A DNA stretch of 64,000 bases from Pseudoflavonifractor sp. Marseille-P3106. Lineage in GTDB: Bacteria; Bacillota; Clostridia; Oscillospirales; Oscillospiraceae. Made by a program: the position numbers and the translations under genes. Below are positions 1 to 9,294 of the stretch, one piece after another (the stretch's first letter is position 1; every line of letters starts with the position of its first letter). The notes beneath the pieces were generated by a model. That model ran no database searches. It was given only the letters and a program-made list of their open reading frames with translations, and was not told the DNA's origin. The stretch is taken from positions 62,001 through 126,000 of the forward strand of contig LT827119.1 in the NCBI GenBank assembly GCA_900169975.1, written 5' to 3'.

Positions 1-102
1 AGAGAGCCCGGACACCGCCGCCGGACAGGCCCCCCCGTCCAGGGCGGCCAGGAGAGATCGGAATTCAGGGACCGCGCTGAGCGCGGAGAGCAGCAGCTTC
101 AT
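1..102 (-). CDS. mfd: Mfd transcription-repair coupling factor, N-terminal fragment
   Basis: The first 34 residues of a protein that runs off the left edge. It starts at the ATG complementary to 100-102, with GGGAGG about 5 bases upstream. The sequence begins MKLLLSALSAVPEFRSLLAA and continues with a CPAAVSGLS stretch, which I recognise as the N-terminus of clostridial Mfd, the ATPase that removes stalled RNA polymerase and recruits UvrA. No motor domain lies inside the window, so the call rests on this short N-terminus. It is read in the same direction as the dehydrogenase operon, separated from it by about 300 bases of hairpins. Confidence 0.65.
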   Translation of the reverse strand, partial: MKLLLSALSAVPEFRSLLAALDGGACPAAVSGLS

Positions 103-403
103 GGGCACCTCCCGGACAGACATCGATGGTTATGGAAACGGCGAAAGCCCCCGCTCCGGGGAGGAGGGGGGTGTTGTGAAGGTAGTATATCCCTTTTTGG
201 GGGGAGGGTCAAGGGAAAGGCGGCGAGCGTGGGGGAAAATGTCCGCAAAGATCCACATCAATGTGGATCTGAGACGGTCGAAAAAGTGGCGCAGCCACTT
301 TTTCGAGATGGATGGCGGGCAGGCGGCCGGAAAAGGCAGCGGCCTTTTGGACAGCTTGAGATACCCGGCGGCCACTGGCCGCCGGATATCCCCATTTCCA
401 CAT
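103..403. repeat. Gene-free stretch with a cluster of palindromes
   Basis: No convincing gene lies between mfd and the iron-sulfur subunit gene. The stretch holds a series of stem-loops: a palindrome at 249-270 (AGATCCACAT and its inverse), a perfect 13-bp inverted repeat with a 3-base loop at 278-306 (TCGAAAAAGTGGC, loop GCA), and a third at about 363-393. The 278-306 hairpin ends in five T/A pairs and could end transcription in either direction. A near-copy of it occurs at 45969-45997, so it belongs to a dispersed repeat family. Confidence 0.6.
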
Positions 404-888
<485 letters not shown>

Positions 889-892
<4 letters not shown>

Positions 893-1770
893 ATCTGCGC
901 GCCCCCTTTCCGCGCCGCCTCAGCCAGCGCCCGGCCGGACAGCTCCCGGGCCAGCTGGATGCGGAACGCCTTGGAGGCCCGCCAGCTGTCCCGGGGATGG
1001 ATCTCTTTCAGCGCCGAGGCCCCGATCTGTTTGACGGCTTCCCCGATGGGCAGCCCTGTCATGGCCTTTTCGGTCTCCAGGCAGCGGAAGGGCACCGGCC
1101 CGGCCACGCCGAAGGCCAGCCGCAGGTCCTCCACCACGGTCTTGTCGGCGGAGAGCTTTACCAGGCAGCTCACGCCCAGAGTGGCGATGTCCATGGCGCT
1201 GCGCATGGCGTACTTGATATAGTGGCCGCTCCAGCCCTCGTAGTGGGATTTGGGAATGACGATCTTCACCAGCAGCTCGTCATGCGCCAGAGCCACCTTG
1301 CCCACGCCCCGATACCAGTCGTTGATGGAGATCTCCCGCTCCCCTTCCGGCCCCCGCACCCGGAGGATGGCCCCGAAGGCCATCTGGGTGGAGGCGGTGT
1401 CGGCGGAGGTGATGCCGTTGCAGAGGTTGCCTCCCAGCGTCCCCGCCGCCCGGAGCTGGGGCCCGCCCGCCATGTCGGCGGCCTCCCCCAGCACCGGGAC
1501 CGTGGCGCGGATCACATCGCTGAAGGTGCAGCCCCGGAAGGTGGTGAGCGGCCCGATCTCCACGTCGCCGTTGGGAGCCAGGGCCACGCCCTCCAGCTCC
1601 TCCCGCAGCTCATGGATGGAGACCAGACGGCACCCGGCGTCTTTCCCCTCCCGGATCTTGATGAGCACGTCGGTGCCCCCGGCAATGACCAGGGCCTCAG
1701 GATCGCTTTTCAGGGCCGAAATGGCGTCGTCTACGCTCCGGGCCTGATAAATAGATGTAATATCGTACAC
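889..1770 (-). CDS. xdhB: Xanthine-dehydrogenase-type hydroxylase, FAD subunit
   Basis: A 293-residue FAD-binding subunit of the CO-dehydrogenase/xanthine-dehydrogenase medium-chain family. The N-terminal PCMH-type FAD-binding motif VIAGGTDVLIKIREGK lies at about residues 29-44, and the second FAD contact AAGTLGGNLCNGITSAD at about 108-124. The rest forms the C-terminal CO_deh_flav_C domain. It lies 55 bases downstream of the Mo subunit and overlaps the FeS subunit by four bases, as expected for a heterotrimeric enzyme. It takes electrons from the iron-sulfur subunit and passes them to NAD+ or another acceptor. Confidence 0.93.
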
Positions 1771-1825
1771 GATAACACCCCTTTGTAATCAAAGTTGCGG
1801 TTCCAAACCCCGGATCTTCTCTGTT

Positions 1826-4137
1826 TCAGGAGAGAAGCCCGGCCCTGGCAAATGCCTCCACCAGCTTTTGAGGGCTCAGGGGAAGCGTGTTGACGGCCAC
1901 ACCGGTGGCGTGGAGCAGCGCGTTGCGCACTGCCGGAGCCACCGGGATCGCGGGAGGCTCGCCCAGGGCCTTGTTGCCGAAGGGGGCGGAGGGATCTTCA
2001 GTCTCCACGAAGAGGGCGGTGAGCTCCGGGTGATCCATGGCGGTGGGGAGCTTGTAGTCCAGCAGGTTGCCGTTCAAAAGCCGGCCCTTGCCGTCGAACT
2101 TCATCTCCTCGCTGAGGGCGTAGCCCAACCCCATGGACATACCGCCGTGGACCTGGGCCTCGGCCAGCTGGGGATTGATGAGCCTTCCCGAGTCGTGGAC
2201 GTTGACGATGCGCAGCACCTTCACTTTGCCCAGGGGAACGTCCACCTCCACCTCGGCAAAGCAGCAGCCGAAGGCAAAGGTGTTGTCCCTGCACTGGTGG
2301 GTGGTCTCGGCGGCAATATGCACCGAGTGGCGGAAGGAGTAGAAGGCCTCCTGGGCCAGGTCATGGAGGGTCAAGACCAGCGCGCCGGTCCCGGCGTCCA
2401 CGATCTCCCCGTCCCGTACATCCAGCTCCTCCGCGGGCCGCTCCAGCAGCTCGGAGGCGTAGTCCAGCAGCTTGCGCTTGAACGCCTCGCCGGTCTGCTT
2501 GATGGCCATACCGGTGACGTAGGTCTGCCGGGAGGCGTAGGCCCCGGTGTCGAAGGGGGCGGTGTCGGTGTCCTGGAAGGAGACGATGTGTACCCGCGCG
2601 CTGGGGAAGCCGATGCTCTCGGCGGCCATCTGGGTGAACACGGTGTCGCCCCCCTGGCCGATCTCGGTGGCGCCCAGCTGGAGCTGCACCGAGCCGTCCT
2701 GGTTGAGCACCATCCGGGCGGAGGCGGTTTCCAGGGAAATGGGCCACACGCCGGTCTTGTAGGAGAACACGGCCATGCCCACGCCCCGGCGCACCGGGCC
2801 GGTCTGGTTTTCATATTTCTCCCGCAGCTCATCCCAGTGGATGAAAGCGCGCCCCTTCTCCATGCACTCTCTCAGGCCGGTGGAGTGGCAGGTGATGCCG
2901 TTGAAGGGATCCACATACCCCAGAGGCATGAGGTTCTGCAGCCGGAACCGGTAGGGGTCCAGGCCGAATTTCAGCGCCATATCGTCCATCATGCACTCCA
3001 CGGCGAAGTTGGCCTGAGGAATGCCGTAGCCCCGCATGGCGCCTGGGGCGGGGAGATTGGTGTAGACGGTGTATGCCTCGGAGTGGTGGCCCAGCCGGTC
3101 GGGATAGAGCTGCCGGAAGGCGGTGATGGCGTTGGCCACGATGGCGTTGCCGTGGGAGGCGTAGGAGCCCTGGGTGGAGACCGCCCGGCACCACCGGGCC
3201 ATGATGGTCCCGTCTTTGTCCACCGCGGCCTTCACGTCGAAGGAGATGGCGTGGCGGGAGCGGGTGTTCTCAAAAACTTCCTCCCGGGTGAGCTCCAGCT
3301 TGACGCAGCGCCCGCCCACCGCCCGGGTGAGGAAGGCGTTCAGAGGCTCGTACAAAACCTCCTGCTTGTTGCCGAAGCCGCCGCCGATGTATGGCTTGAT
3401 GACCCGGATGTCCCCCCAGGGGATCCCCAGGGCCTGGCCGCACACCCGCCGGACGATGTGGGGGATCTGGGTGGAGGAGACCACCACGATGCGGCCCCCC
3501 TCCATGTAGGCGTAGGACACGGCGGGCTCGATGTGGCAGTGCTGCACCATTTGGGTGGCGTAGCGGCCCTCAAACTGGAAGTAGGAGTCGCAGGCAAGCA
3601 CGTCCTCCACGCTCTGGAAGCCGCTCTCGGGGGGCATGGGGGTGCGCAGGTCCATGTGCCTGAGGATGTTGTCCGGGCACTCGTCGTGGACGGCCCGGGC
3701 GCCGGGGGCCATGGCGGCCTCGGGGGTGAGCAGGGGCTCATACTCCTCATACTCCACCCGGATGGCCTTCAGGGCCCGCTGGGCGGAGACCTCGTCCTCG
3801 GCCACCACGGCGGCCACGTCGTCGCCGTAATAGCGGATCCGGTCGGTGAGGAGCCGCCGGTCGGACACGTCCTGATGGGCGGCCTCCACGCTCCAGGGAT
3901 GGCCGGGGGTGGGATACTGGTGCCTGCGTAGGCCGCGTAAAATGGGTATAAGAGCAAGACCCCGGGGAGCCGGGCGGCCTCCTCCGTGTGGATGGATTTG
4001 ACCCGTCCGTTGGCGATGGTGCTGTGGAGCAGCTTCGCCACCAGATGGGGGCGGGGGATGAGGTCGTCGGTGTATTTGGCCCGCCCGGCGGCCTTGTCAA
4101 CGGCATCGACCCGGATCAGGCGCTTGCCAACTTCCAT
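1826..4137 (-). CDS. xdhA: Xanthine-dehydrogenase-type molybdopterin subunit, reading frame broken near 3926-3958
   Basis: Catalytic large subunit that binds molybdopterin. The start is the ATG complementary to 4135-4137, preceded by AAGGAGG. The first ~60 residues (MEVGKRLIRVDAVDKAAGRA onward) are in one frame. From about 3925 downward the protein continues in another frame (YPTPGHPW, then YYGDDVAAVVAEDEV) to 1826, with Mo-site sequences such as GGGFGNKQE, GAMRGYG and GATEIGQGGDT. The combined length of about 770 residues is normal. Total length is not a multiple of three. The break coincides with a sequence resembling a Nextera adapter, so the frameshift is probably not biological. It is the first gene of the operon, divergent from the hydantoinase. 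Confidence 0.85.
3926..3958 (+). other. Degraded Nextera transposase adapter-like segment (suspected assembly artefact)
   Basis: Ungapped comparison with the 33-base Nextera read-1 transposase adapter gives 25 identities, including the exact 9-mer GTATAAGAG of the mosaic end at 3946-3954. The xdhA frame is lost exactly here. Flanking residues on both sides fit the family, so roughly the right length of coding sequence seems to have been replaced by adapter-derived bases. The second, much clearer adapter at 49231-49292 supports this reading. Confidence 0.6.
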
Positions 4138-4178
4138 AGAGGAACCCTCCTTCATATGCTTGTTGGCATCATTGTATC

Positions 4179-4261
4179 GCATCCGTTTTCAAAAAGAAAG
4201 TCAGTTTACAAAAAATTTTGATTTTGCATCCGTTGACCCCGGCGGGCCCCCGGTGTACAAT
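4179..4261 (+). promoter_or_regulatory. Divergent xdhA / hydantoinase promoter region with 9-bp direct repeats
   Basis: A sigma-A-type promoter for the hydantoinase: TTGACC at 4233-4238, a 17-base spacer, TACAAT at 4256-4261. The 9-mer GCATCCGTT occurs at 4179-4187 and 4226-4234, 47 bases apart; the second copy overlaps the -35 box. Such placement suggests half-sites of an operator shared by both divergent units, but this is inference. A possible minus-strand -10 (TACAAT) for xdhA lies near 4170-4177. Confidence 0.55.
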
Positions 4262-4294
4262 GGGGGCACCATGACCGGAAAGGAGCGTCTCACC

Positions 4295-5671
4295 ATGTCC
4301 ATTCTCATCCGAAACGGCACCCTCATTCTCCCGGACGGCCCCCGGCAGGCCGACCTGCGGACGGAGGGGGGCGTCATCACCCAGATCGGCCCCGGGCTGC
4401 CCGCGGGGGACAGTCAGGTCCTGGACGCGTCCGGAAAGCTGGTCTTTCCCGGCTTTATCGACACCCACACCCACTTTGAGATGAATAAGGGGCAGCCCAA
4501 CGAGACCGCCGACAACTGGGCTTCCGGCACCCGCTCCGCCCTGTGCGGCGGCACCACTACGGTGCTGGATTTTGCCGAGCCGGTCCGGGGGGCCTCCCTC
4601 CAGTCTGCTTTGGACGAGTGGCACGCCCGGGCGGATGGGAAGGCCGCCTGCAACTACTCCTTCCACATGACCATCAAGGACTGGACCCCCGCCATCCGCG
4701 CCGAGCTCCCGGCCATGACGGCCCAGGGTATCACCTCCTACAAGGTCTACATGGCCTATCCCATCGGGATTTCCGACGTGGAGATCTACGAGGCCCTTCA
4801 GGCCATCGGGGCGGAGGGGGGCGTCTGCGGCTGCCACTGCGAAAACGGCCCCCTGGCCGACGCGCGGATCGCCCGGCTCCTGGCGGAGGGCCGCACCGGC
4901 CCGGACGCCCACCCGGAGGCCCGCCCCGTCCAGATCGAGGCCGAGGCCGTTGTCCGTTACCTCACCATTGCCGAGCTGGCGGGGGTGCCGGTGAACATCG
5001 TCCACCTCTCCGCGGCCCGCTCCCTGGAGGCCGTCCGGGCCGCCAGGGCCAGAGGGCAGAAGCTCTATGTGGAGACCTGCCCCCAGTATCTGCTGCTGGA
5101 CGACGGCGTCTATCATCTCCCCGGCTTTGAGAGCGCCAAGTACATCTTCGCGCCCCCCGCCCGCCCCGCGGGAAATCAGGAGGCGCTCTGGCAGGGGCTG
5201 GCCGACGGCACGGTGGACACCATCGGCACCGACCACTGCTCCTTTACCACCGCCGTCAAGGCCCTGGGCCGGGATGACTTCTCCAAGATCCCCGGGGGCC
5301 TGCCCGGCACAGAGGACCGGGGGATCCTGCTGTATACTTACGGCGTGGCATCCGGGCGGATCACGCCTCACCGCATGATGGAGCTCCTCTCGGCCAACCC
5401 GGCCAGGCTCTTCGGGATGTACCCCCAAAAGGGTGCGCTGCAGGTGAATTCCGATGCCGATATTGTAATATACGATCCAAATAAAACCGGACGTATTTGC
5501 GCCGCGGTCAATCACTCGGCCTGCGACTACGATCCCTACGAGGGGATGGAGACGGTGGGCGGGGTGGACGCCGTCCTGCTCAACGGCGTGCCGGCGGTGG
5601 AGAACGGCGAGCCTCTGGGCGGCCCCGGCGGCCGCTTCGTTCCCCGGGGCCCGTCCCAGTTCTGGCGATGA
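4295..5671 (+). CDS. hydA: Hydantoinase / dihydropyrimidinase (amidohydrolase family)
   Basis: A 458-residue cyclic-amide hydrolase that opens hydantoin, dihydropyrimidine or similar rings. Metal-site residues are visible: the HxH pair in DTHTHF, the lysine that is carboxylated in SYKVYMAY, histidines in GCHCENG and NIVHLSAA, and the late Asp in GTDHCSF. Length fits the dihydropyrimidinase/allantoinase group. The ATG at 4295 has AAAGGAG upstream; an in-frame ATG at 4271 has no better ribosome site. It is divergent from the molybdenum hydroxylase and overlaps the MocA-like gene, suggesting a role in purine or hydantoin breakdown. The substrate is not certain from sequence. Confidence 0.88.
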   Translation: MSILIRNGTLILPDGPRQADLRTEGGVITQIGPGLPAGDSQVLDASGKLVFPGFIDTHTHFEMNKGQPNETADNWASGTRSALCGGTTTVLDFAEPVRGASLQSALDEWHARADGKAACNYSFHMTIKDWTPAIRAELPAMTAQGITSYKVYMAYPIGISDVEIYEALQAIGAEGGVCGCHCENGPLADARIARLLAEGRTGPDAHPEARPVQIEAEAVVRYLTIAELAGVPVNIVHLSAARSLEAVRAARARGQKLYVETCPQYLLLDDGVYHLPGFESAKYIFAPPARPAGNQEALWQGLADGTVDTIGTDHCSFTTAVKALGRDDFSKIPGGLPGTEDRGILLYTYGVASGRITPHRMMELLSANPARLFGMYPQKGALQVNSDADIVIYDPNKTGRICAAVNHSACDYDPYEGMETVGGVDAVLLNGVPAVENGEPLGGPGGRFVPRGPSQFWR

Positions 5672-6246
5672 GCGGGTTGAAGCTCTCCGCCGTCCTTCTG
5701 GCCGCCGGGCTCTCCCGGCGGTACGGCGCCAACAAGCTGCTGGCCGAGGTGGACGGCCTGCCCCTCTACCGCCGGGCCTTTGCCGCCCTCCCCCCCTCCC
5801 TGTTCGCCCAGGCTGCGGTGGTGAGCTGCTACGACGAGATCCTGGCGGCGGCGGCCGCCGCGGGCTACCTCCCCGTCCGGAACCCCGACCCGGCCGCGGG
5901 CCAGTCCGGCTCTGTGCGCCTGGGCCTTGCCGCCCTGGACGCCCCGGACGCCGTCCTTTTCGCGGTCTGCGACCAGCCCCGGCTCACCCGGGAGAGCGTG
6001 GCCGGACTGATCGCCGCCCACCGGGCCGCCCCCGAACACATTACCGCCCTTTCCTGCCGGGGCCGCCGGGGCAACCCGGTGATCTTTCCCGCCCGCTGGT
6101 TTCCCGCGCTGGCGGCCCTCACCGGAGACGTGGGGGGCGGCGCGGTGCTCCGGGCCCACCCCGAGGCCCTTCGGCTGTGGGAGGCGCGATCTCCCGAGGA
6201 GCTGGATGATCTGGATACCCCTTTGCCGGGGCTGTCCGCTGAATGA
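5668..6246 (+). CDS. mocA: MocA-like molybdenum cofactor cytidylyltransferase
   Basis: A 192-residue nucleotidyltransferase with the N-terminal signature LLAAGLSRRYGANKLL, the metal-binding CDQPRL motif at about residues 98-103, the GRRGNPVIF segment and GDVGGGAVLR near the C-terminus. These match MocA, which adds CMP to molybdopterin for xanthine-dehydrogenase-family enzymes. The start overlaps the hydantoinase stop codon (ATGA). Its position beside a molybdenum hydroxylase operon supports a role in maturing that enzyme. MobA is less likely because the adjacent enzyme belongs to the cytosine-dinucleotide cofactor family. Confidence 0.88.
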   Translation: MSGLKLSAVLLAAGLSRRYGANKLLAEVDGLPLYRRAFAALPPSLFAQAAVVSCYDEILAAAAAAGYLPVRNPDPAAGQSGSVRLGLAALDAPDAVLFAVCDQPRLTRESVAGLIAAHRAAPEHITALSCRGRRGNPVIFPARWFPALAALTGDVGGGAVLRAHPEALRLWEARSPEELDDLDTPLPGLSAE

Positions 6247-6248
6247 CC

Positions 6249-6290
6249 AAAAAGGGAGCGCCGGTGGTTTTCCACCGGCGCTCCCTTTTT
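6249..6290 (+). terminator. Rho-independent terminator after mocA
   Basis: A strong inverted repeat, AAAAAGGGAGCGCCGGTGG, with a short TTTT loop and its complement ending in TTTTT. It starts three bases after the mocA stop codon. The A-run on the other side lets it also stop transcription from the minus-strand small gene. Confidence 0.9.
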
Positions 6291-6298
6291 GGTTTGAA

Positions 6299-6430
6299 TT
6301 AGTTTTCTGTGATCGGCTTGGCCTTTTTGTCGGAATGCTTGGCCTTGCCCTGGGGCTCCTGAGGCTGCTGTCCCTGACCCTGGGGTTTGCCGTGGGAGCG
6401 CTCGGGGCGCTTCATGTCCTGCTTTGCCAT
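6299..6430 (-). CDS. Small basic Gln/Pro/Lys-rich protein (43 residues)
   Basis: An open frame starting at the ATG complementary to 6428-6430 with GAGGTGATTTT directly upstream, a good ribosome site. It encodes 43 residues beginning MAKQDMKRPERSHGKPQGQG and ending AKPITEN. It is strongly basic, rich in Gln, Pro and Lys, has no membrane segment and is probably disordered. It sits downstream of the symporter gene on the same strand, and its stop codon lies against the terminator at 6249-6290. I do not recognise a family. Support comes from the ribosome site and the fit between two terminators. Confidence 0.55.
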   Translation of the reverse strand: MAKQDMKRPERSHGKPQGQGQQPQEPQGKAKHSDKKAKPITEN

Positions 6431-6488
6431 AAAATCACCTCGGGGGCAGTATATCCAACCCCCGGAAATCTCATACAGTTATGCCAAA

Positions 6489-7838
6489 TTATTTTTTGAT
6501 GGTTTTCGCCGCCACGCCGCTGAGGGCCAGCAGGGCCAGAAGGTTGGGGATGACCATGAGACCGTTGAACATGTCGCTCATGTCCCACACCAGATCCACA
6601 TGCAGCATGGACCCCGCAAAGATGAACAGCACCACGATCACGGCGTACACTTTTACGCTTTTGGGCCCGAAAAGGGCCTTCATGTTGGCCTCCCCGAAGA
6701 AGTACCAGCTGATGATGGTGGAAAAGGCGAAGAAGAGCATACAGATGGCCACGAACACGTTGCCGAAGCTGCCGAAAGCCTGATTAAAGGCGGCCTGAGC
6801 CAGGGGGGTGCCCTTGAGCGCGCCGGTGACCGGTTCCAGCACGCCGGAGGAGAGGATGACCAGCGCAGTCATGGTCAGGACGATAAAGGTGTCGATAAAC
6901 ACGCCCATCATGGCCACGATGCCCTGATCCTCGGGCTTTTCCACATTGGCCAGAGCGTGGGCATGGGGGGTGGAGCCCATGCCGGCCTCGTTGGAGAATA
7001 GGCCCCGGGCCACGCCGAAGCGCATGGCTTCCTTCACGCCCAGCCCCAGGGCTCCGCCGAACACGGCCTGGGGGTTGAAGGCGCAGACGAAGATGGATTT
7101 CAGCGCCCCCAGGACCGCGGCGTGGTTGATGAACAGAATGACGATGCAGCCGGCCACATAGAAGCAGGCCATGACCGGCACGATCTTCTCGGTAAAGGAA
7201 GCGATCCGCTTCACCCCGCCCAGGAAGATGAAGGCGGCGATGAGAGCCACCGACGCGCCCACCGCCCACTTGGGCAGGCCGAAGGCGGTGTGGAAGGCGT
7301 CCCCGATGGAGTTGGACTGCACCATGTTGCCCATAAAGCCCAGGGCCAAAATAATGGCTACGGAGAAGAAGGCGGCGAGGAACTGGCCCGGCTTTCCATG
7401 GAAGGCAGCCTTGATGTAGTAGATGGGCCCGCCGGTGGCATGCCCCTGGGCGTCCCGGGTCTTGTAGGTCTGGGCCAGTACTGCCTCGGAGTAGATGGTG
7501 GCCATGCCGAAGAAGGCGGAGACCCACATCCAGAAAATGGCGCCCGGGCCGCCGGAGTAGAGGGCGGTGGCGCAGCCGGTGATGTTGCCGGTGCCCACCT
7601 GGGCGGCGATGGCGGTGGTGAGGGCCTGGAAGGAGCTCATGCCGTGGGCCCCCGCCTTCTCACCCCGGAGGTTGATGCTGCCGAAGAGGCGCTTCCACCC
7701 CTCTCTGAACTTCCGCACCTGCACAAATTTCAGGCGGAAGGAGAAAAAGACCCCTGTGCCCACCAGCAGGAACAGCAGCAGATTTTTGTCCCACAGGACC
7801 CCGTTGATCACGCCGACGATTTTGTTGAGCAGTTCCAT
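6489..7838 (-). CDS. Sodium:alanine/glycine symporter (AGCS family)
   Basis: A 449-residue inner-membrane amino acid:cation symporter with about ten hydrophobic segments. Typical AGCS sequences are present: TTAIAAQVGTGNITGCATAL, GPGAIFWMWVSAFFGMATIY, GGPIYYIK, and RGLFSNEAGMGSTPHAHA. These mark it as an AlsT/DagA-type carrier for alanine or glycine driven by sodium or protons. The leader carries a tandem glycine riboswitch, which points to glycine as the main ligand or substrate. No other transporter component is adjacent, as expected for a single-polypeptide carrier. Confidence 0.95.
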   Translation of the reverse strand: MELLNKIVGVINGVLWDKNLLLFLLVGTGVFFSFRLKFVQVRKFREGWKRLFGSINLRGEKAGAHGMSSFQALTTAIAAQVGTGNITGCATALYSGGPGAIFWMWVSAFFGMATIYSEAVLAQTYKTRDAQGHATGGPIYYIKAAFHGKPGQFLAAFFSVAIILALGFMGNMVQSNSIGDAFHTAFGLPKWAVGASVALIAAFIFLGGVKRIASFTEKIVPVMACFYVAGCIVILFINHAAVLGALKSIFVCAFNPQAVFGGALGLGVKEAMRFGVARGLFSNEAGMGSTPHAHALANVEKPEDQGIVAMMGVFIDTFIVLTMTALVILSSGVLEPVTGALKGTPLAQAAFNQAFGSFGNVFVAICMLFFAFSTIISWYFFGEANMKALFGPKSVKVYAVIVVLFIFAGSMLHVDLVWDMSDMFNGLMVIPNLLALLALSGVAAKTIKK

Positions 7839-7925
7839 TTTTTGTCTCTCTTTCCCGGCGCCGGCCCGGAGAACAGAAACAAAAATGAAAAAAGCAGAAC
7901 CTGCCCGCAGGCAGCGTTCCGCTCA

Positions 7926-8150
7926 ATCAAAAAAGCCGCATGGCCCCATGCAACGCGGGTCCATCCGTCTTTACTCTGTCCTTTTACCTGAGAGATTCAG
8001 CGGAAAACCGCCTTGCACCTTCGGTACTCGTAATTGAGCTTCTCCAGAGCCACATCCGCTTTTAGTCCTCACCCGGATCTCCGGGCGCCTGAGAGTGTTA
8101 TTCCTTCGGCAGGCCCTGCGGCCATTTCCCTAAAAGCTTCGTATGCCGTT
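7926..8150 (-). ncRNA. Tandem glycine riboswitch upstream of the symporter
   Basis: On the minus strand two glycine aptamers follow each other. The first contains GCCGAAGGAATAACACTCTC and a following AGG with GAGGAC; the second contains CTCTGGAGA, ACCGAAGGTGCAA and CTCTCAGGTAAAAGGACAGA. These are the conserved core elements of the class. About 20 bases on, a GC-rich hairpin (GCATGG and CCATGC) with TTTTTT at 7926-7957 forms a likely transcription terminator as the expression platform. Glycine importers under this control may be either repressed or activated; the direction is not decided here. Confidence 0.9.
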
Positions 8151-8248
8151 ATGTAATTTTCCAAGTTTTTATTAAAGATACCATGCGGGGGCGCGTGTGT
8201 CAATATCCTTTCGCAAATCAGCGGAAGAGCGTTTTTCGCCCAGGAAGA

Positions 8249-8294
8249 GATCCGCTGTCCGGGCCGTGTGAAGGGGCGGCCCGGGCAGCGGATC
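8249..8294 (-). terminator. Long GC-rich hairpin after the nucleoside-type ABC permease gene
   Basis: An inverted repeat of about 19 bp (GATCCGCTG... with GGGCC and its complement) sits 16 bases beyond the permease stop codon. It has no clear T-run, so it may work as a 3' end stabiliser as well as a terminator. Confidence 0.6.
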
Positions 8295-8310
8295 TTCAGA
8301 AGGAAAAAGG

Positions 8311-9294
8311 TCAGCGCTCTTCCCGGAAATAGGCGTTGCCCAGGCTGGCGGGGGGCTGATTCTCCCGCTTCTGCCGCATGGACACCGCCACCAGCACCAC
8401 CACCGTGACCACATAGGGCAGGATCTTGTAGAGCTGGGTGGGGAAAAAGGGCAGCACCAGGCGCAGGTAAAGGATCATCAGTCCGCCGAAGAGGGCGGAG
8501 CCCCACAGGGCCCGCAGGGGACTCCACAGGCAGAAGATGACCAGAGCCACCGCCAGCCAGCCCTCGCCGGACAGGCCCTCGTGGTTCCACACCGCGCCCG
8601 CCACCGTCATGATGTACACCATGCCGCCGATGGCCGAGATGCCGCCGCCCAAAATGGTGGCCAGGTACTTGTACCGGGTGACGTTGATGCCCGCGGCGTC
8701 CGCCGTGGCGGGGGACTCCCCCACCGACCGCAGCTGGAGCCCGGAGCGGGTGCGGCTGAGGTAGAGGGCCATGATCACGGCCACCGCCACGCCCAGATAC
8801 ACAAAGATATTGTAGCCGAAGAGCAGGGGCCCGGCCACGGGCAGCTCCTGCAAAAATCTCGGGAAGGGGGAGTTTTGGAAGGCGGATTTCAGGCTGTTGC
8901 CCACCGCCACATAGGTGCCCTCCCGCACCCGCATGTACTCGCCCAGGAACTGGCCCACGCCGGTGCCGAAGATGGTGAGGGCCAGGCCGGTGACGTTCTG
9001 GTTGGCCCGGAGGGTGACGGTGAGGAAGCTGAACACAAGGGCCCCCAGTGCGCCCGCCAGGAAGGAGAACAGGATGGCCAGGACCACGGCTACCGGTCCG
9101 GAGGCAGCGGCTCCGGCGAGCTTTTCGTAGTAGAAGGCTGCGCCCAGACCCAGCGCGCCGCCCATGTACATCATGCCCTCCACGCCCAGGTTCAGGTTGC
9201 CCGACTTCTCAGTGAGCACCTCGCCCACGGTGCCGTAGAGCAGTGGGATGCCGGTGAGGACGGCCGCCACGATGAATTTCAGCAGATCGTTCAT
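8311..9294 (-). CDS. ABC transporter permease, nucleoside/BMP type (second permease)
   Basis: A 327-residue membrane protein with about eight to ten hydrophobic helices. It belongs to the branched-chain-like permease family used by BmpA/NupN-type importers, and corresponds to NupQ/YufQ of Bacillus subtilis. Recognisable parts are the N-terminal LTGIPLLYGTVGEVLTEKSG with NLNLGVEGMMYMGG, and the central EAA-like loop LRSVGESPATADAAGINV. It overlaps the first permease by four bases and is the last gene in the lipoprotein-ATPase-permease-permease operon. Likely imports purine nucleosides; the substrate is inferred from the family and from the nearby xpt and xanthine-dehydrogenase genes. Confidence 0.9.
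   Translation of the reverse strand: MNDLLKFIVAAVLTGIPLLYGTVGEVLTEKSGNLNLGVEGMMYMGGALGLGAAFYYEKLAGAAASGPVAVVLAILFSFLAGALGALVFSFLTVTLRANQNVTGLALTIFGTGVGQFLGEYMRVREGTYVAVGNSLKSAFQNSPFPRFLQELPVAGPLLFGYNIFVYLGVAVAVIMALYLSRTRSGLQLRSVGESPATADAAGINVTRYKYLATILGGGISAIGGMVYIMTVAGAVWNHEGLSGEGWLAVALVIFCLWSPLRALWGSALFGGLMILYLRLVLPFFPTQLYKILPYVVTVVVLVAVSMRQKRENQPPASLGNAYFREER

Noticed and set aside
1868-3931. A long open frame on the plus strand opposite xdhA
   Set aside because: It mirrors the codon structure of the real minus-strand gene in GC-rich DNA and has no ribosome site or family features; the same holds for long frames opposite the ABC importer genes (9315-13653).
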